Positions 1 to 11,440 of a stretch of DNA of 64,000 nt are shown here, in pieces. Location of the stretch: the NCBI RefSeq assembly GCF_963576615.1, contig NC_088717.1:18090108-18154107 (forward strand), in the 5' to 3' direction. Position 1 is the first letter of the stretch, and every line of letters starts with the position of its first letter. The notes below the pieces were generated by a model. That model had not been told where the DNA came from. It saw only the letters and a program-made list of their open reading frames with translations, and made no database searches. The position numbers and the translations under genes are program-made. The DNA is from Watersipora subatra (lineage: Eukaryota; Bryozoa; Gymnolaemata; Cheilostomatida; Watersiporidae).

Positions 1-257
1 CCAGACGATAGTAAATAGGCGATAATGATCGATAGAGTCAGTTATGTATGGTGCAAGGAACTTGATGATGGCACATGACAATCTGTCAGGGCTGCCTGAT
101 TCTCTGAGATCAAGGGTTAGTAGCTGTTTTTTCAGGCCATCTGGATTGATGCTTGTGTTTAGACGCTGTTTGGGATAGGTATTAGGTGGGGTGTAAGGAA
201 GTTTTTAGCATCAGTGGTGAAAACAAATTTAAAAGCTTCAGTGACGCATTCTGCCAT
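1..257 (-). pseudogene. Degenerate open frames running off the left edge
   Basis: Two overlapping minus-strand frames are open here. One starts with an ATG at 257-255 and stops at 161-159. The other is open from 204 to the window edge (about 68 codons) and reads like protein, with Pro/Tyr-rich residues followed by a charged helical stretch. A one-base frameshift near 200 would join them. I do not recognise a family and see no clear splice acceptor upstream. It may be the edge of a decayed mobile element or a broken exon. Confidence 0.25.
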
Positions 258-605
258 GGCCGCTCGAGAGTATAGCAAACTCTCCAGCATTTGTTTTTAA
301 ATAACAAACTCTGTTTAGGTTATTTAAAAATACTTTTAGAAAGTTTTCATTCTTGCTATATGTTATCATGACCGTAAATAGAATTATGTTTTTGAAAGCA
401 CCTGCTAGCACTTGCTAAAATTAACAATGATTCCTGTCATTTTCAACCACTCTTAAATAATACAAACTGGCAGCCAACGTCTAGCCTTTTGTCAGGAATA
501 AAGAAAGATGGCTAGGCACCATGCTCCTGGTGATTAATTGCTACTAATGTCATTTTTACCAAACTTAAAATATCAAAACAATTTAGTTGAAAATAAATCA
601 CTTAC

Positions 606-3600
606 TGGCATTTTTTCCTGAAGATGTCTTGACAGCTGAAAATAATAAGAACACAAATAAAGTATTTTCAACAATTGTTGTTCTGTTTAGCTAAGCAAAC
701 GACACTATTTTCTACACTTTTACTAACACTGAAGTCTTTCTAAACCAACACATGTTTAAAATCTATGCATCTCATTAGACCACTTGTCTTATTCATAAAT
801 ATTTATTAATCAAACATGTGTTAAATCATTTGGTAATTTATTAGTTGGTAGCCCTCATAAATGTTGAGTGAATTATACACAAGTTAGCAAGTGATCAAGT
901 TAATAAGCACTCAAACAAGAATAAATAAACACCAAATAAATAAATGACTGCATTAGGTGCATGTTTGCCAGTCTTACTCACGTGGAGGTGGTGCCAGGTC
1001 ACGCCACTGAACTGAAAATAAAATAAAACGAACAATGGTTTGACTTTGTCTACATTATACCAGCTACATATTACTTGGTTGGTGACCTCAGTGTGCTAAA
1101 TATTAAGTGATTGGGTAAATCTCTGTCATTTATCTCCTTAAGGTACATTCTGTGAAGGAAAGAAGAGTACAAAATACTTTATACAGTGGATGGTTTAGCA
1201 AAGAATACTAGTCAACTTGGAGAACAAGAAATTTAAATTAACGTAACTTGTTTATATATATATTTATGTAAATTGTATGGAATATACTTTAATTTCATCA
1301 TCAGTTGTTACAATAAGGTTTTTTACTTTCACACTTTCCAGGCTTTTTTTCTCGTTAGTTTCGCATTCTTCCTATTCATAACTGCTAAATGGCTTTAGAG
1401 ACTTTTTAAAGAGTTTGTCTGAAGTTGTCTGCTCATATCTTTTATTATTAAGTTTGTTGTTTCAATTTCAAGAAAAAGCCTATTTTCACTAATGCTACCA
1501 ATTCCAATAGTCTTGTTGGAATCCGTGGTTAAAAAACTAAAAAGGAAAACATAATAAACAATTAATAAATAATAATAAATAATTACAGTTATACTGCCAT
1601 ACCATGCATGTTAATATTATTTCAAGTAGTGTAGAAGCCATCTAAGAGACAAGTGCCTATATGTATTGACTAGTGGAATGGCCGGCATTGCACCAACACT
1701 GAACAGGTTTTCGCAAAAAAAATTTATGTTTAATCAACACACACAACATATACCGTTCTTACTTTTAAATGAAGATGTTTGTTTATTTCTGTGTGCTATA
1801 CAGACATATATTTATAGCATTTCGGGAAAATCTGGGCACATATTTTTTAAGGTAGTTCAAGAGTGTTAACCGATCGCCATAGAAGATCGACATAGGTAAA
1901 AAGCACGTCCACAGTTATTCTATAGAATGACAAGGTGGCTGCGTGGCATGGCGTTCGCTTGTCGGCAAAATGAATATTTCTGAATTCAATTCCAGTATGA
2001 AGAAGTTTTTTCCTACAAATTTTATGGCTATAACTGGACATACGACAGACCAACAAACAAACAAAACACTTAGATTCATATATACAGATTACAATAACTG
2101 AAATGTTTCAAGAAACTTTGAATATTGTACATTTCTTCACTTCAATGGCCCATTAAAGTTGAACTTGTTGAAGTTGAAGATTTTATTAGAAAGTATCGAT
2201 ATTCTTCTATCATTTACGGCTGTTTTTGATGTTTAAGGTGATCTGACTGACAGGATGTTCCAAAATTAAAATCGACAAAACTTTATTGTGGTCAACATGA
2301 TCAGGAGAAATATACATTCTGAAATGACATCACTAGTTACTACCGTTGCTATACTACTAACGTTGCGACTTGTACTCAATAGCCGATATCAACTATATAT
2401 AGTTGATATCGGCTATTGAGTACAAGTCGCAACGTTACGAGTCTCTCTTCTGTCAGTCTCTTTGTAACCATCGATGTCAATCACACTGTCACTTAATCTG
2501 TGCATTTTAACTACGATCAAAGTTTTTGATTTTAATCTTGAAATATCCTGGCAGTTAGATCATCTGAACATGAAAAATAATCACAAATGATGGAAAAATA
2601 TTTATACTTTGAATTGTTGAAATTTCACAAAATTTGGTGCTAGTTCATCTTTAATCTCGCAACAATCTGGTTGAGACAATATTTTCAATTTGTAGTTCAT
2701 TTTATAGGCCAGCGATAAAGATGACAAGCACATTTCTGACATGTTTCAGCAGGTCATGCTAGTTACCAGCAACTTAGTTTAGTTTTTACTAGGAAATTGT
2801 ATCAGGATATACTTACCTTTTGTGCAATTATCGTAAGCAACCCTTTCAAAATCTTCTTCCTTTTTTTGCCAGACAAATACACAAAGATTTAAAATTTTTT
2901 GATACCAGTTGATTGTCCCTTCATAAATATATATGTGATATACAATCCACCAAGGAGCATTGACATCTAAGCTTGGAGCAATCGTTGCATATAGATGAAT
3001 ACCTGTAAATAGAGTATGACATGAATTATAACATGAAATCTACTGCATCCCTATTTTAACTAGGTAATGCCGAGAGAATCTTCAATAGTTATTATATTTA
3101 AAACAACTTTGAAATTTAAGAAAGTTTTTTTATATTAAAAAACTCGCAATACCCACTGGACTTTGAAAAAGTCTAGACAATAAAATCTTGTAAATAAATG
3201 CAAATTAAAGGAACACTTTTCCACAAGCATTGTAAACACTGGCAAGGCAGGTGAGAAACTGGCAGAAAGCCCATGCACACGTGCCGCATGAATCAACTGT
3301 CACGACAGCAACCTATTGGCCGAAGTCATCATTCTTCAAACAGACACGCCTGCATCGGACAGGGATGTTGCATGCACAATCAAAAGTCCCAATATGTGAA
3401 GTCTGAAGAAGCGGAGGTCGAGTGTACACTCTAATTCCTGATTACAGTAAAACTACATTAGGTTTCACTGTAATTGTTGATTACCGTAATAAAACCTACT
3501 TGTATATGATATACAGACCAGTAAAGAATTCACTTATCAATTGCGAGCAATAGGTAAAGCCTGGTTCCCATATCTATTAACAACGTATATGGGAACCAGG

Positions 3601-3793
3601 CTTAAAGGATGACAATGGCTTGTAAACGAACTGCTATGAGTTGACCACCTTCATCACTCATGTTCCGCCATTCCATTTGAATATCCGTACAATTTGATCC
3701 ATTCCTATAGACATCCTTTTTAGATGCTCCTTTATAAAGACAAATACTAGCTGTCTTCAACTGAGCTGCTTCATCTACAAACAATAGAGCATT
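606..3793 (-). CDS. Partial spliced gene of unknown function (four exons on the minus strand)
   Basis: Four minus-strand exons fit together by splice signal and phase: 3793-3649, 3002-2817, 1011-982 and 635-606. The 186-nt exon has a consensus acceptor (tttacag) and donor (gtaagt). Its 61 codons are open in one frame and include a Trp-Trp pair and a Tyr-rich stretch. The next two exons are each exactly 30 nt with clean AG/GT borders. Every join is phase 1, so one frame runs through all four. The first listed exon contains an aliphatic-DE motif (LLFVDEAAQ) resembling Walker B of P-loop NTPases. Its donor is uncertain (gtggtc at 3648, or gtgatg at 3657), but both keep the phase. I do not recognise the protein. 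Both gene ends lie outside what I can resolve. Confidence 0.5.
1919..2090 (+). repeat. Possible tRNA-derived SINE fragment
   Basis: The head looks like a worn tRNA gene: a box-A-like TGGCTGCGTGGC near 1937 and a box-B-like GAATTCAATTCC near 1981, about 45 bases apart. A non-tRNA body and an AC-rich end near 2060-2075 follow. No target duplication was found. Confidence 0.3.
2155..2660. mobile_element. Foldback/MITE-like element with long imperfect inverted repeats
   Basis: The arms at about 2160-2290 and 2510-2660 are imperfect reverse complements. For example, the stretch around 2225-2265 (gatctgactgacaggatgtt) mirrors 2530-2575 (atatcctggcagttagatca). The middle holds an 80-bp perfect palindrome. 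No open frame of note lies inside. I could not fix the termini or a target duplication, so the superfamily is unknown. Confidence 0.5.
2358..2437. repeat. 80-bp perfect palindrome with no spacer
   Basis: The sequence from 2358 to 2437 is its own reverse complement, centred between 2397 and 2398 on a TATATA core. Base pairing fails at 2357/2438. Such a perfect, spacerless inverted repeat could extrude as a cruciform. It may also be a snap-back assembly or amplification artefact. Confidence 0.9.
3557..3603. repeat. 17-bp perfect inverted repeat with a 13-nt loop
   Basis: The arms 3557-3573 and 3587-3603 (aagcctggttcccatat and its complement) are perfect. The hairpin lies immediately downstream, on the minus strand, of the stop codon that ends the open frame of the exon at 3793-3649. 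Role unknown. Confidence 0.7.
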
Positions 3794-3863
3794 CTAGGAA
3801 TAATAAACAAATAGGTGTAAGTCTAACCACATAGTTCGCTTGCTTATCATTGTACTTCATTCA

Positions 3864-3927
3864 GATGTCTATGAGAACTTTAGCTGCAGTTGTCTTTCCA
3901 TGTTGATAACCACCAAAACTGCAAAAC
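3864..3927 (-). other. Possible exon encoding a Walker A (P-loop) motif
   Basis: After an acceptor-like gtgcag on the minus strand, about 21 codons are open up to a TGA at 3863-3861. They include GGYQHGKTT, which fits the GxxxxGK[ST] P-loop pattern. It lies upstream of the exon carrying the Walker-B-like LLFVDEAAQ. No good donor is visible before the stop; the weak gttctc after the Lys codon would be in phase 0. A normal Walker A to B distance would need another exon that I cannot see, so the link is speculative. Confidence 0.25.
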
Positions 3928-4657
3928 CTGCACTGATTTTCAATGTGATTGTTAAAGTATTGATGGTTTTACACTGATTTCATGCAAGTAGAATGCTTCT
4001 GTTCTTTTTAATATAGAATATTTTTGTATCAACTGACTATACTTTCTGAATTTTATACTAGTAATACGCCAAGGTGATGGTTGTTTACTAGTTGCTAGGC
4101 AACATGAAAAAAGATGGAAGTTTATAACATGTGAATAACATCTGATGAACTATGACTAACAGTGAGGATAGGCAGCGTTGTATTGTATGACAAAAACATT
4201 GGAACAAGGCTTTAACACAAGACATTAAAGCCATCAGTAGTTTTCCTTGATCTTAAAATTTAACACATGGTCCTATTGAGAGCAGCAATGTATTTTTGGT
4301 CGTGTGACCTAGTTGATCATGTGACCGGACTAGCAGTCAATTTGATACTAAAACTTTAATTAGTTATGTTTATATTACTTTTGGGACATTGTTTCAATGA
4401 TTTCTAATTGAAGTGGAATGATTATACACTCATTACTTATTGTGTATATTCACTCTATGTTTTATTATTGTAGACAACAGAAAACACGGACAAGGGTACA
4501 AGGTAGAACATGTAGTTGCACATAGAAAATATATATGTAGGTACAGAGTCTTTTCTCACTAGTACAAAAAATTTCACTTCATAAAACACACTATCTGTAG
4601 ATGGTGTATTTCCTTACGCCTCACTTATACAACTAGACCTTTAGCTCAGTCCTAGCA

Positions 4658-4955
4658 TTCAACTCTATTGCTATAGAGTTGAATTATTTTACCTGCGAAC
4701 TATTTGATTAGCAAGAAGCTACAAAATTGTATACCGCCTCATTTCTATGCTACACATGTATGTTTAACTTTGCTAAAATTTACAAAATTTTGAATGCAAC
4801 ACCCCTAGTAATTATAAAAGCAATTTCCGTATCAAGTCTACAATTATACTCGTGCAATATTAATGTAATACTATTCAAATACTACTGCAACACTACTACA
4901 GTGCTACTGGAATACTACTAAAATATTGCTGCAGTACAACTATAAGTACAGCTAA
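4658..4955 (+). repeat. Dispersed repeat, copy A: terminal hairpin plus trinucleotide-rich tail
   Basis: This starts with an 11-bp-stem hairpin (4658-4683), followed by about 170 bases of unique body. It ends in an array of ACT/GCA-type units (4865-4940). The body is the reverse complement of 61640-61840, and the tail corresponds to the long array at 61235-61640. Hairpin plus tandem-repeat tail recalls Helentron-associated elements, but there is no coding evidence for that class. Confidence 0.55.
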
Positions 4956-4964
4956 AAATCTTAG

Positions 4965-5160
4965 ACTATAACCTTAGTTCTTAACATAACTAGGCTCTAA
5001 ATACTCTCGCTTAGCCTCATCATGTTTACACATTTGTGCACAATCTATCCTTCATCAAGCATACCGTAGTGTATGAAGCAAGCTTTTTATACAACGCTTA
5101 GACTATAGCCTTAGTTTTAGACAAAACTAAGTTCTATATGGGGTACTCCCATTCAGTCTC
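4965..5160 (+). repeat. Dispersed repeat, left part, interrupted by the P-like transposon
   Basis: This stretch is the reverse complement of about 60070-60310. It contains two related copies of a short motif (agactatagccttagtt, near 4965 and 5099). The remainder of the same repeat resumes at 8316-8445. In the copy near 60 kb the two parts are contiguous, so the intervening 3.15 kb is a later insertion. Confidence 0.6.
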
Positions 5161-5745
5161 ATAGACCTATACCAGACTGGGCAATCCAATGCATCACGGC
5201 TCAGCATTGTGTCCTACTTAAATAGCCACATTCTTCACGACGTAGCGTGTACGCCTCTGTACGCCTTGTATTGTTCACTTGCAGCTGGTCAGGCAAGCGA
5301 GTCATCATTGTTTACATTGAAAGAATGGGCGGAGACAGCTTTGTTGCTACATGTAATTTGACATAACTAAAGTACACAAGATATTGGTTTAAAGTTTTAG
5401 ATGCAAAGCTTATACACTATGCATTTCCTACCCTGCAAATTTGTAAACATAAAGTTGAATATTTCATATGTAAAGTGCCAGTAAAAATGTATATTGATCT
5501 ATTCAAAAAATATTGCAAAATTATCAATGTTGCCCTATGCTATGGGCTAACATGTCAGATAGCTAGGTGTACAAATTGATTTCAAAGGCATACACACTGG
5601 TACATCATACACTGATCGCAGTCTGCCATGAATATAAATGTTGGGTCTTAGGTGTTATGCAAACGGCATCAGAAAATAGGTTTATGTTCACTTTGTTGCT
5701 TTGTTCACTTTGCCTAGTCCAGGCCATAGTTTCAAGTAGGAAGCC

Positions 5746-6479
5746 ATGGAGAGTGGAGCAACTACCAGCACTGGAAATGATTCGAAGGTAAATTTCACTC
5801 CAATTGTTATCAAGTGTGGTTGTGAGAGGTACCTAGATATGAAGAGCAAGAATTCTTGCGGATTTTTCCGAGATATGCATACAAATAATAGTTTTTTCCA
5901 AAAAGTTTTCTTACAGTTCATTGCTGGCACTAATATTTGAAAAGTTGCTTCGCACAAAAAGGTGCCAACCGCGAAGTAGACGAAGTGTTGCCCATTTCAT
6001 GAAGTTTTTCATCACCATGGCAGGTGGACATAGGCTAGTAAATGAGTATGGTGATGGCTGTGCTATATTTAGAAGTGTAGCTAAACCCAACGAAAAGATT
6101 TTTACTTTATGATGGTCTCATAATAAGATTATGAATATATGAGTTATGAGTATATGATAATATACTCATAATATGATTATGAGTATAAGAATGCAATTAT
6201 TTACTGATTATTTTGCAGGACAAGAGTAAAATTTTTTGCTGTGCATTTGGTTGTTCTAATACTCCAGCAAAAGACAGTTAACTCAGTTTCCACACCTTTC
6301 CATTGGAAGAAAAACACCGAGACATATGTAACAAGTGGATAGACGCCGTGAAACGTAAGGACTGGATGCCTTCCAAATACTCTGCGCTCGGCAGTGATCT
6401 CCTGCAGACCTCCTGGTCTGACGATGGCTGCCATACTAAAGCCTACTGCTGTACCAAGGGTATTTGATTCTCTGCCAAA
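5746..6479 (+). pseudogene. THAP-domain gene of the P-like element, decayed
   Basis: Exon 1 (5746-5787) has a good Kozak context (gccATGG), codes 14 residues and ends with the donor gtaaat. Exon 2 starts at 6219 after ttttgcag, in the same phase. It encodes the N-terminal half of a C2CH THAP zinc finger (CCAFGCSN, then HTFP and a conserved Trp). A TAA at 6279-6281 interrupts it. Where the third Cys and the His are expected the sequence reads GSDLL, so zinc ligands are lost. The THAP-typical LKPTAVPRVF is found near 6433, in another frame, showing a frameshift. An open Pro/Glu-rich stretch continues at about 6520-6680. THAP domains bind DNA; in transposons they recognise the element ends. This copy cannot make a working protein. 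Confidence 0.65.
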
Positions 6480-7320
6480 ATATTTACAACTGACTCAACT
6501 AAAGCATAGCTGACTGTTATGCCGACCAACACTATCTAAACCATCTCCACCAGACCGAGATGAGCCAGTCCTGGAACCTTCACTTTGCTATGAAGAGCCA
6601 ACAGCCGCCAAGCAATCTGAAGAGATCATTCCCGACCCTCTACATAAGCGTACCTCGTACCTTGGAATAGGGAATTAAATTTTTCAAACATTTAGCGAGG
6701 CCAAGTATCTACTTCTGTACAAGCTTGGACAGGAGCATATAGAAACACTGCCCTCAAAGATTTGGGCCAAGGGAGGTTTCAACAATAATGCAGATGTCTG
6801 TAGCTTCAAATCTGAACTGAAAGCTCGACTAGTGAAAACAGACATCACACCTAGCACGGGTGCTAACTGTCTTGATTGTGATAGCTCAGATGGCTCCTGC
6901 TCCCTACTTCTCTCATCTAAGCGAAGAAAAATTCATGTAGAAAGTGACGATAACTTCCATGATTATTTGGAATCAAGCAAACGGCTGGAAATCGATCTGT
7001 CAAAATCTGTCTCGGACATAGTGGAGTACATCGGTAGGTAAATACAACCAATTCCTCCAAATTTTCTACAAAACAAGAGATCTGGCACACATTGCAGCCT
7101 TGCTGCATGTGCTAAACTGCATGATTGCCCATATTGTGGTACATGATTTAGGTATGTACATGTATTTTGGTATTAGCTACTTTCACTTATTGTTAGTGTA
7201 TAGAACAGATATACAGGTAGCAGGGTGGCTTGAAATTATACTGCAGCAAATCAGTGAGATGTACATGTAGGTGAATTTATTTTACGGTTGATACATATAC
7301 TTTTTATAATAATATTAACA

Positions 7321-7767
7321 TATGATATTTATTTAGCAGGTTATTTGGTACGGAGCTTAAAACTCAACTGCAATGATTGCACCAGCTTTATAGCCTCCTG
7401 TCCAGATTTACGCACCAGGGATGATGCGATACTAATCAGTGTAAAATATGGAGGTGGTCTGTTTACACCTCATCCTGTCATCACAAAGATATGTCTAGGC
7501 TCAGAACAGATCATATGACAGTGTGTCAACTTACAAGGAATCACTGCAGACATACACAAGCTGGTAGTCACGAAGACTCTTTCATTGGTTTTACAAAGCA
7601 ATTTGCATCAGGAATTTCCATGCTCAAGTCACAGCGCAGCGTTAATTAAAACTATCACATCCAGATATGTCAGAATTAGAATTCACCATGAGGCTACAAA
7701 GGTAGCAGCTAACAAGAGTAACCTTAGATCAAAGCTCAGCCGACTGGTCGTCTTTAGTCATGTGTAG
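7321..7767 (+). pseudogene. P-transposase/THAP9-like C-terminal region, interrupted
   Basis: After an AG acceptor near 7339 the frame reads AGYLVRSLK, a Cys-x2-Cys pair, then LISVKYGGGLFTPHP. This pattern (a gyhvrkl-like start, C..C, then K..GGL..P) is characteristic of the C-terminal part of P-element and THAP9 transposases. A single TGA at 7516-7518 breaks the frame, which otherwise continues to a TAG at 7765. Acidic catalytic residues of the RNase-H-like core are not recognisable in this copy. It belongs to the same element as the THAP fragment upstream. Confidence 0.5.
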
Positions 7768-8315
7768 CCTGTCACAATATGTCTAGAAAAGTGTACCATT
7801 TGTCGTTTGTTTTCTACGATTTTTCTGATGCTGTTTGCATAACACCTAAGACCCAACATTTATGTTCATGGCAACTGCAATCAGTGTACCATTTACCAGT
7901 GTGTATGCATTTGAAATCAGTTTGTACACCTAGCTATCGGACATGTTAGCCCATAGCATAGGGCAACATTGACAATTTTGCAACATTTTTTGAATAGATC
8001 AATATACATTTTTACTGGCACTTTACATATGAAATATTCAACTTTATGTTTACAAATTTGCAGGGTAGGAAATGCATAGTGTATAAGCTTTGCATCTAAA
8101 GTTTTAAAACAATATCTTGTGTACTTTAGTTATGTCAAATTACATGTAGCAACAAAGCTGTCTCCGCCCATTCTTTCAATGTAAACAATGATGACTCACT
8201 TGCCTGACCAGCTGCAAGTGAACAAAGCGTTGACGTTACATCGCGAAGAATGTAGCTATTTATGTAGGACACCGTGACTTGGCATTGCCCAGTCTAGTAT
8301 AGTTAATAGGTCTAT

Positions 8316-8445
8316 GTTCAGTCTTATCATGTTTACGCACATTTTCGCGTTGGCTTTGAGCTCAAGTTCAGGAGCTGTGCTTGTAAACAAGCCGATGTGC
8401 ATCTAATAACTGGCTAGTACGCTATTGGTTAGGCTAGATAAACAA
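8316..8445 (+). repeat. Dispersed repeat, right part, after the P-like insertion
   Basis: This is the continuation of the repeat at 4965-5160. It is the reverse complement of about 59945-60060, including tcaggagctgtgcttgtaaa and the terminal ctggctagtacgctattg. Confidence 0.6.
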
Positions 8446-10018
8446 AGTTAGATCTATTACTCAATTGATAAAAGGAACCATCTGAAAGCTGTCAAAATAA
8501 ATGAATTTCCAAAAGAGTCTGTCAAAATTGGGATAGCAGTCAAGGAAGCCATCGGTGCTCCAGTCTCACAACACTGGCTAGTTTTGTATTTTTATAAAAT
8601 TGTATGGAAAATCACAAAAAACAACATACCAACAGGCAATGCAGGCAGACCACAATATAAGCATATAATATGTACATGTACTGTAACAAGCAGCAAGATG
8701 CCCAAAAACATTAAAAGAATGCAATAATTAAAAAATGTTGAAAGCAAATTAGAAACTCCAAAATTGGAGGATCAATCATAGAAATTGCGTCCACACCAGC
8801 TGAAGAAACCGCCAAAGGGAAGTAGAAGCAATTAAATCTACCAACCACTACCAGAAAACTACCAAAGAAACATTGGAGACGAATCAAATGGTTACGCGTT
8901 TACAGACCTGTCTTTCTTGGTCAGACACAACCTAAATACCAGGAGTAAGTCTCGAGCTCATTCTACATGTCTACATCGCGTACACCAGCTGAAGACTTAT
9001 GCGAACAAGAAATTTTCACACGCATGACTTGAAGCATTGAACCTTTAAACTCAGCCTATACCCGAGTATACACAGGCTAGCCTTCTCACACGCCAGATAT
9101 CTATAAAAGAGAATAGCTCTCATGACTCAGCCTCTCTTTCCCAAGAGCCTGCTTAGGCGCTCTCACCTCTGACCGCTGAAGATTTTCTTTCTCCCCAGCT
9201 ATGGAGCCTCATTCTCCTTCATCAGTGGAGCTTCTTCTACTGCACTATCTCAACTGCTGAAATGTTTTACTTATGGACTGTCACGACTCTCATTGACTGT
9301 TGAGACCCAAAGCTGTAAAGGACTGAGCAAATAAGCCTGGATAACTGTTTGAGTAAGAACGTAACTTTCATTGGCTATTTTACCCTTTTTTCATTACTAT
9401 CATTGTTTTAGAAATTTGTTTGTTGTGTATTTAATCATTTAACTTATAGGATAAAGAATTAGGTTTTGCTGGTAAATATCAGTATTACTTACAATAGCTT
9501 AACAACTTCATTAGTACCTGAACCAGTAATAATCAAATTAGTTCCTACAAGCTAAGCAATACTGGAAAAAGAAGTATATTACTACCACTCCTGTGAAAAG
9601 GACTACTGTTGCATAGCGCATATGGAAATTGTTTCTACCACAATTGAAGTCAGTAAGTTGAGCTAATGATATTCTATAAACTGTATAAAGCAAAATTGAA
9701 TCTTTCGAAAATCGTTTTCACCATAAAAAATGCTGTCTAATGTCTTGTCCTTGATTTAAGAAAAATATATTGTGTTTATTTTGCCTGTTTTATTCAGATA
9801 TGGTAGTAAGTTTTATAATTAATACAGTAACCCTTTGATTGATTGTATATGTATATTTTGATTTATAGTTTGCAAGACAAAAGGACCACCAAATGGATAC
9901 GAATGATACTACTTCAAAGATGAAGACAACCGGTAAAGATAGCTGTGATAATGGTGATGATGAGAAGGTCAACTATATTACTGTCATCTGTCTGAAAATG
10001 TTCTCTAAGCAAAACAAA
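8446..10018. other. No confident gene; promoter-like stretch at about 9102
   Basis: No long open frame. TATAAAAG at 9102-9109, followed by pyrimidine-rich sequence and a polyadenylation-like aaataagcc near 9330, looks like the inside of a solo LTR, but no ends or target duplication were found. A possible plus-strand exon (acceptor tttatag near 9868, open through 9932, donor gtaaag) is too short to call. Confidence 0.3.
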
Positions 10019-10425
10019 TTTAACAGTGGATGACTACAGGGTCTGTACTCTACCAGTGGCAGTGGTTAACAGTTAATGACTACGTTGTCGGTGCTCTACC
10101 AGTAGCAATGGTTAGCAATTAATAACTGCAGTGTCTGTGCTCTACCAGTAGCAATCGTTAACAGTTAATGACTACGTTTTCTGTGCTCTACCAGTAGCAA
10201 TGGTTAGCAATTAATGACTACACTGTCTGTGCTTTACCAATAGCAATTGTTAACAGTTAATGACTACACTGTCTGTGCTCTACCAGTAGCAATCGTTAAC
10301 AGTTAATGACTACAGTGTAGGTACTCCACCAGTAATAATGGTTAACAGCTAATGACTACAGTGTAGGTACTCTACCAGTAGCAATGGTTAACAGTTAATG
10401 ACTACAGTGTCTGCACTCTTCCAGC
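10019..10425 (+). repeat. Minisatellite, about 46-bp unit, roughly nine copies
   Basis: Imperfect tandem copies with the core agttaatgactacagtgtct followed by gtgctctaccagtagcaatg. Copies differ by scattered substitutions. No coding signal. Confidence 0.85.
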
Positions 10426-10974
10426 AAGACATTTGATTAGTTAATTTATATTATGAATCTCATAAGGACACCGAAGGTCAATAAAGTATCAATAGTTTAA
10501 CCAAGCCTTCCAGATGCCAAAGTTCTATTGTGATTTAAATGCCAAGGTCACATCTCCAAATCAATAAACACTCCCTGGATTGATAAAGGCTGTGCACGTC
10601 ATTTTTCACAGCTCTCGATTAAGGCTTCGTTGTGTGCTCTTGTTACACTGTCAATAAAGATTGTTACTGTTTGCATAGGTGACAATGAGATAAGATACGC
10701 AGTACTAGTTGGTAAGTTGCTATTATTGACCTAGAAAAGCTGGGGTACTTCACAGCTTCCATAATAGAACTCTCTGCGTTAGATTGAATCGATAACAGTA
10801 TAGCCAGCCTATACTTCCATACCTAGAAACAATAGATGAATGTAAACAGGTCAATGTAAATAGATAAATTCTGTAATTTTAATCATAGAAGAAAGTTGGC
10901 CAAGAAAAAACTAGCCGATTGGGCAAAGAAACAGTCATAATGTCTAAGGATCGCTAAACATATTATAGAAATGT

Positions 10975-11440
10975 TTACTTTTCCATATCCATTTCCATTT
11001 CCATAAACATAAATATTTCCATAATTTTAGGGAAATGGATATGAAAATTTTAGTTTAGAAATATGGAAATAGTATGGAAATAGAATAATATGGAAATGAA
11101 TTATGGAAATGTTATGGAAATGGAAGTAATATGGAAATGAATTGAGGAAATTTTATGAAAATGGAAAAAATATGGAAATTAATTATGGAAATGCTATGGA
11201 AATGGAAATAATATGGAGATTAATTATAGAAATGGTATGGAAATGGAAATAATATGGAAATGAATTATGGAAATGGAAATAATATGAAAATAAAATAGGG
11301 ATATGTTAGGGAAATGGAAATGAACTATGGAAATGTTATGGAAATGGAAATGAATTATGGAAATGTTATGGAAATGGAAATGAATTATGGAAATGGAAAT
11401 AATATGGAAATGAATTATGGAAATGTTATGGAAATGGAAA
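10975..11440. repeat. ATGGAAAT-type minisatellite with an inverted start
   Basis: Tandem short units (atggaaat, ttatggaaatg) fill this stretch. The first about 50 bases (10978-11030) are in reverse-complement orientation (ccatatccatttccatttcc), so the array can fold back on itself. Confidence 0.85.

Larger units (their letters stand above)
5161..8315 (+). mobile_element. P-element-like DNA transposon with about 500-bp terminal inverted repeats
   Basis: Inverted repeats at about 5161-5675 and 7828-8315 match over most of their length; for example gttatgcaaacggcatcag near 5657 mirrors ctgatgctgtttgcataac near 7828. The ends read ATAGACCTAT...ATAGGTCTAT. Flanks share TTCAGTCT (5152-5159 and 8317-8324), consistent with an 8-bp target duplication as in the P superfamily, although neighbouring bases differ. 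The interior encodes a decayed THAP domain and a P-transposase-like C-terminal part. The long inverted repeats are unusual, since classical P elements have short ones. Confidence 0.65.
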
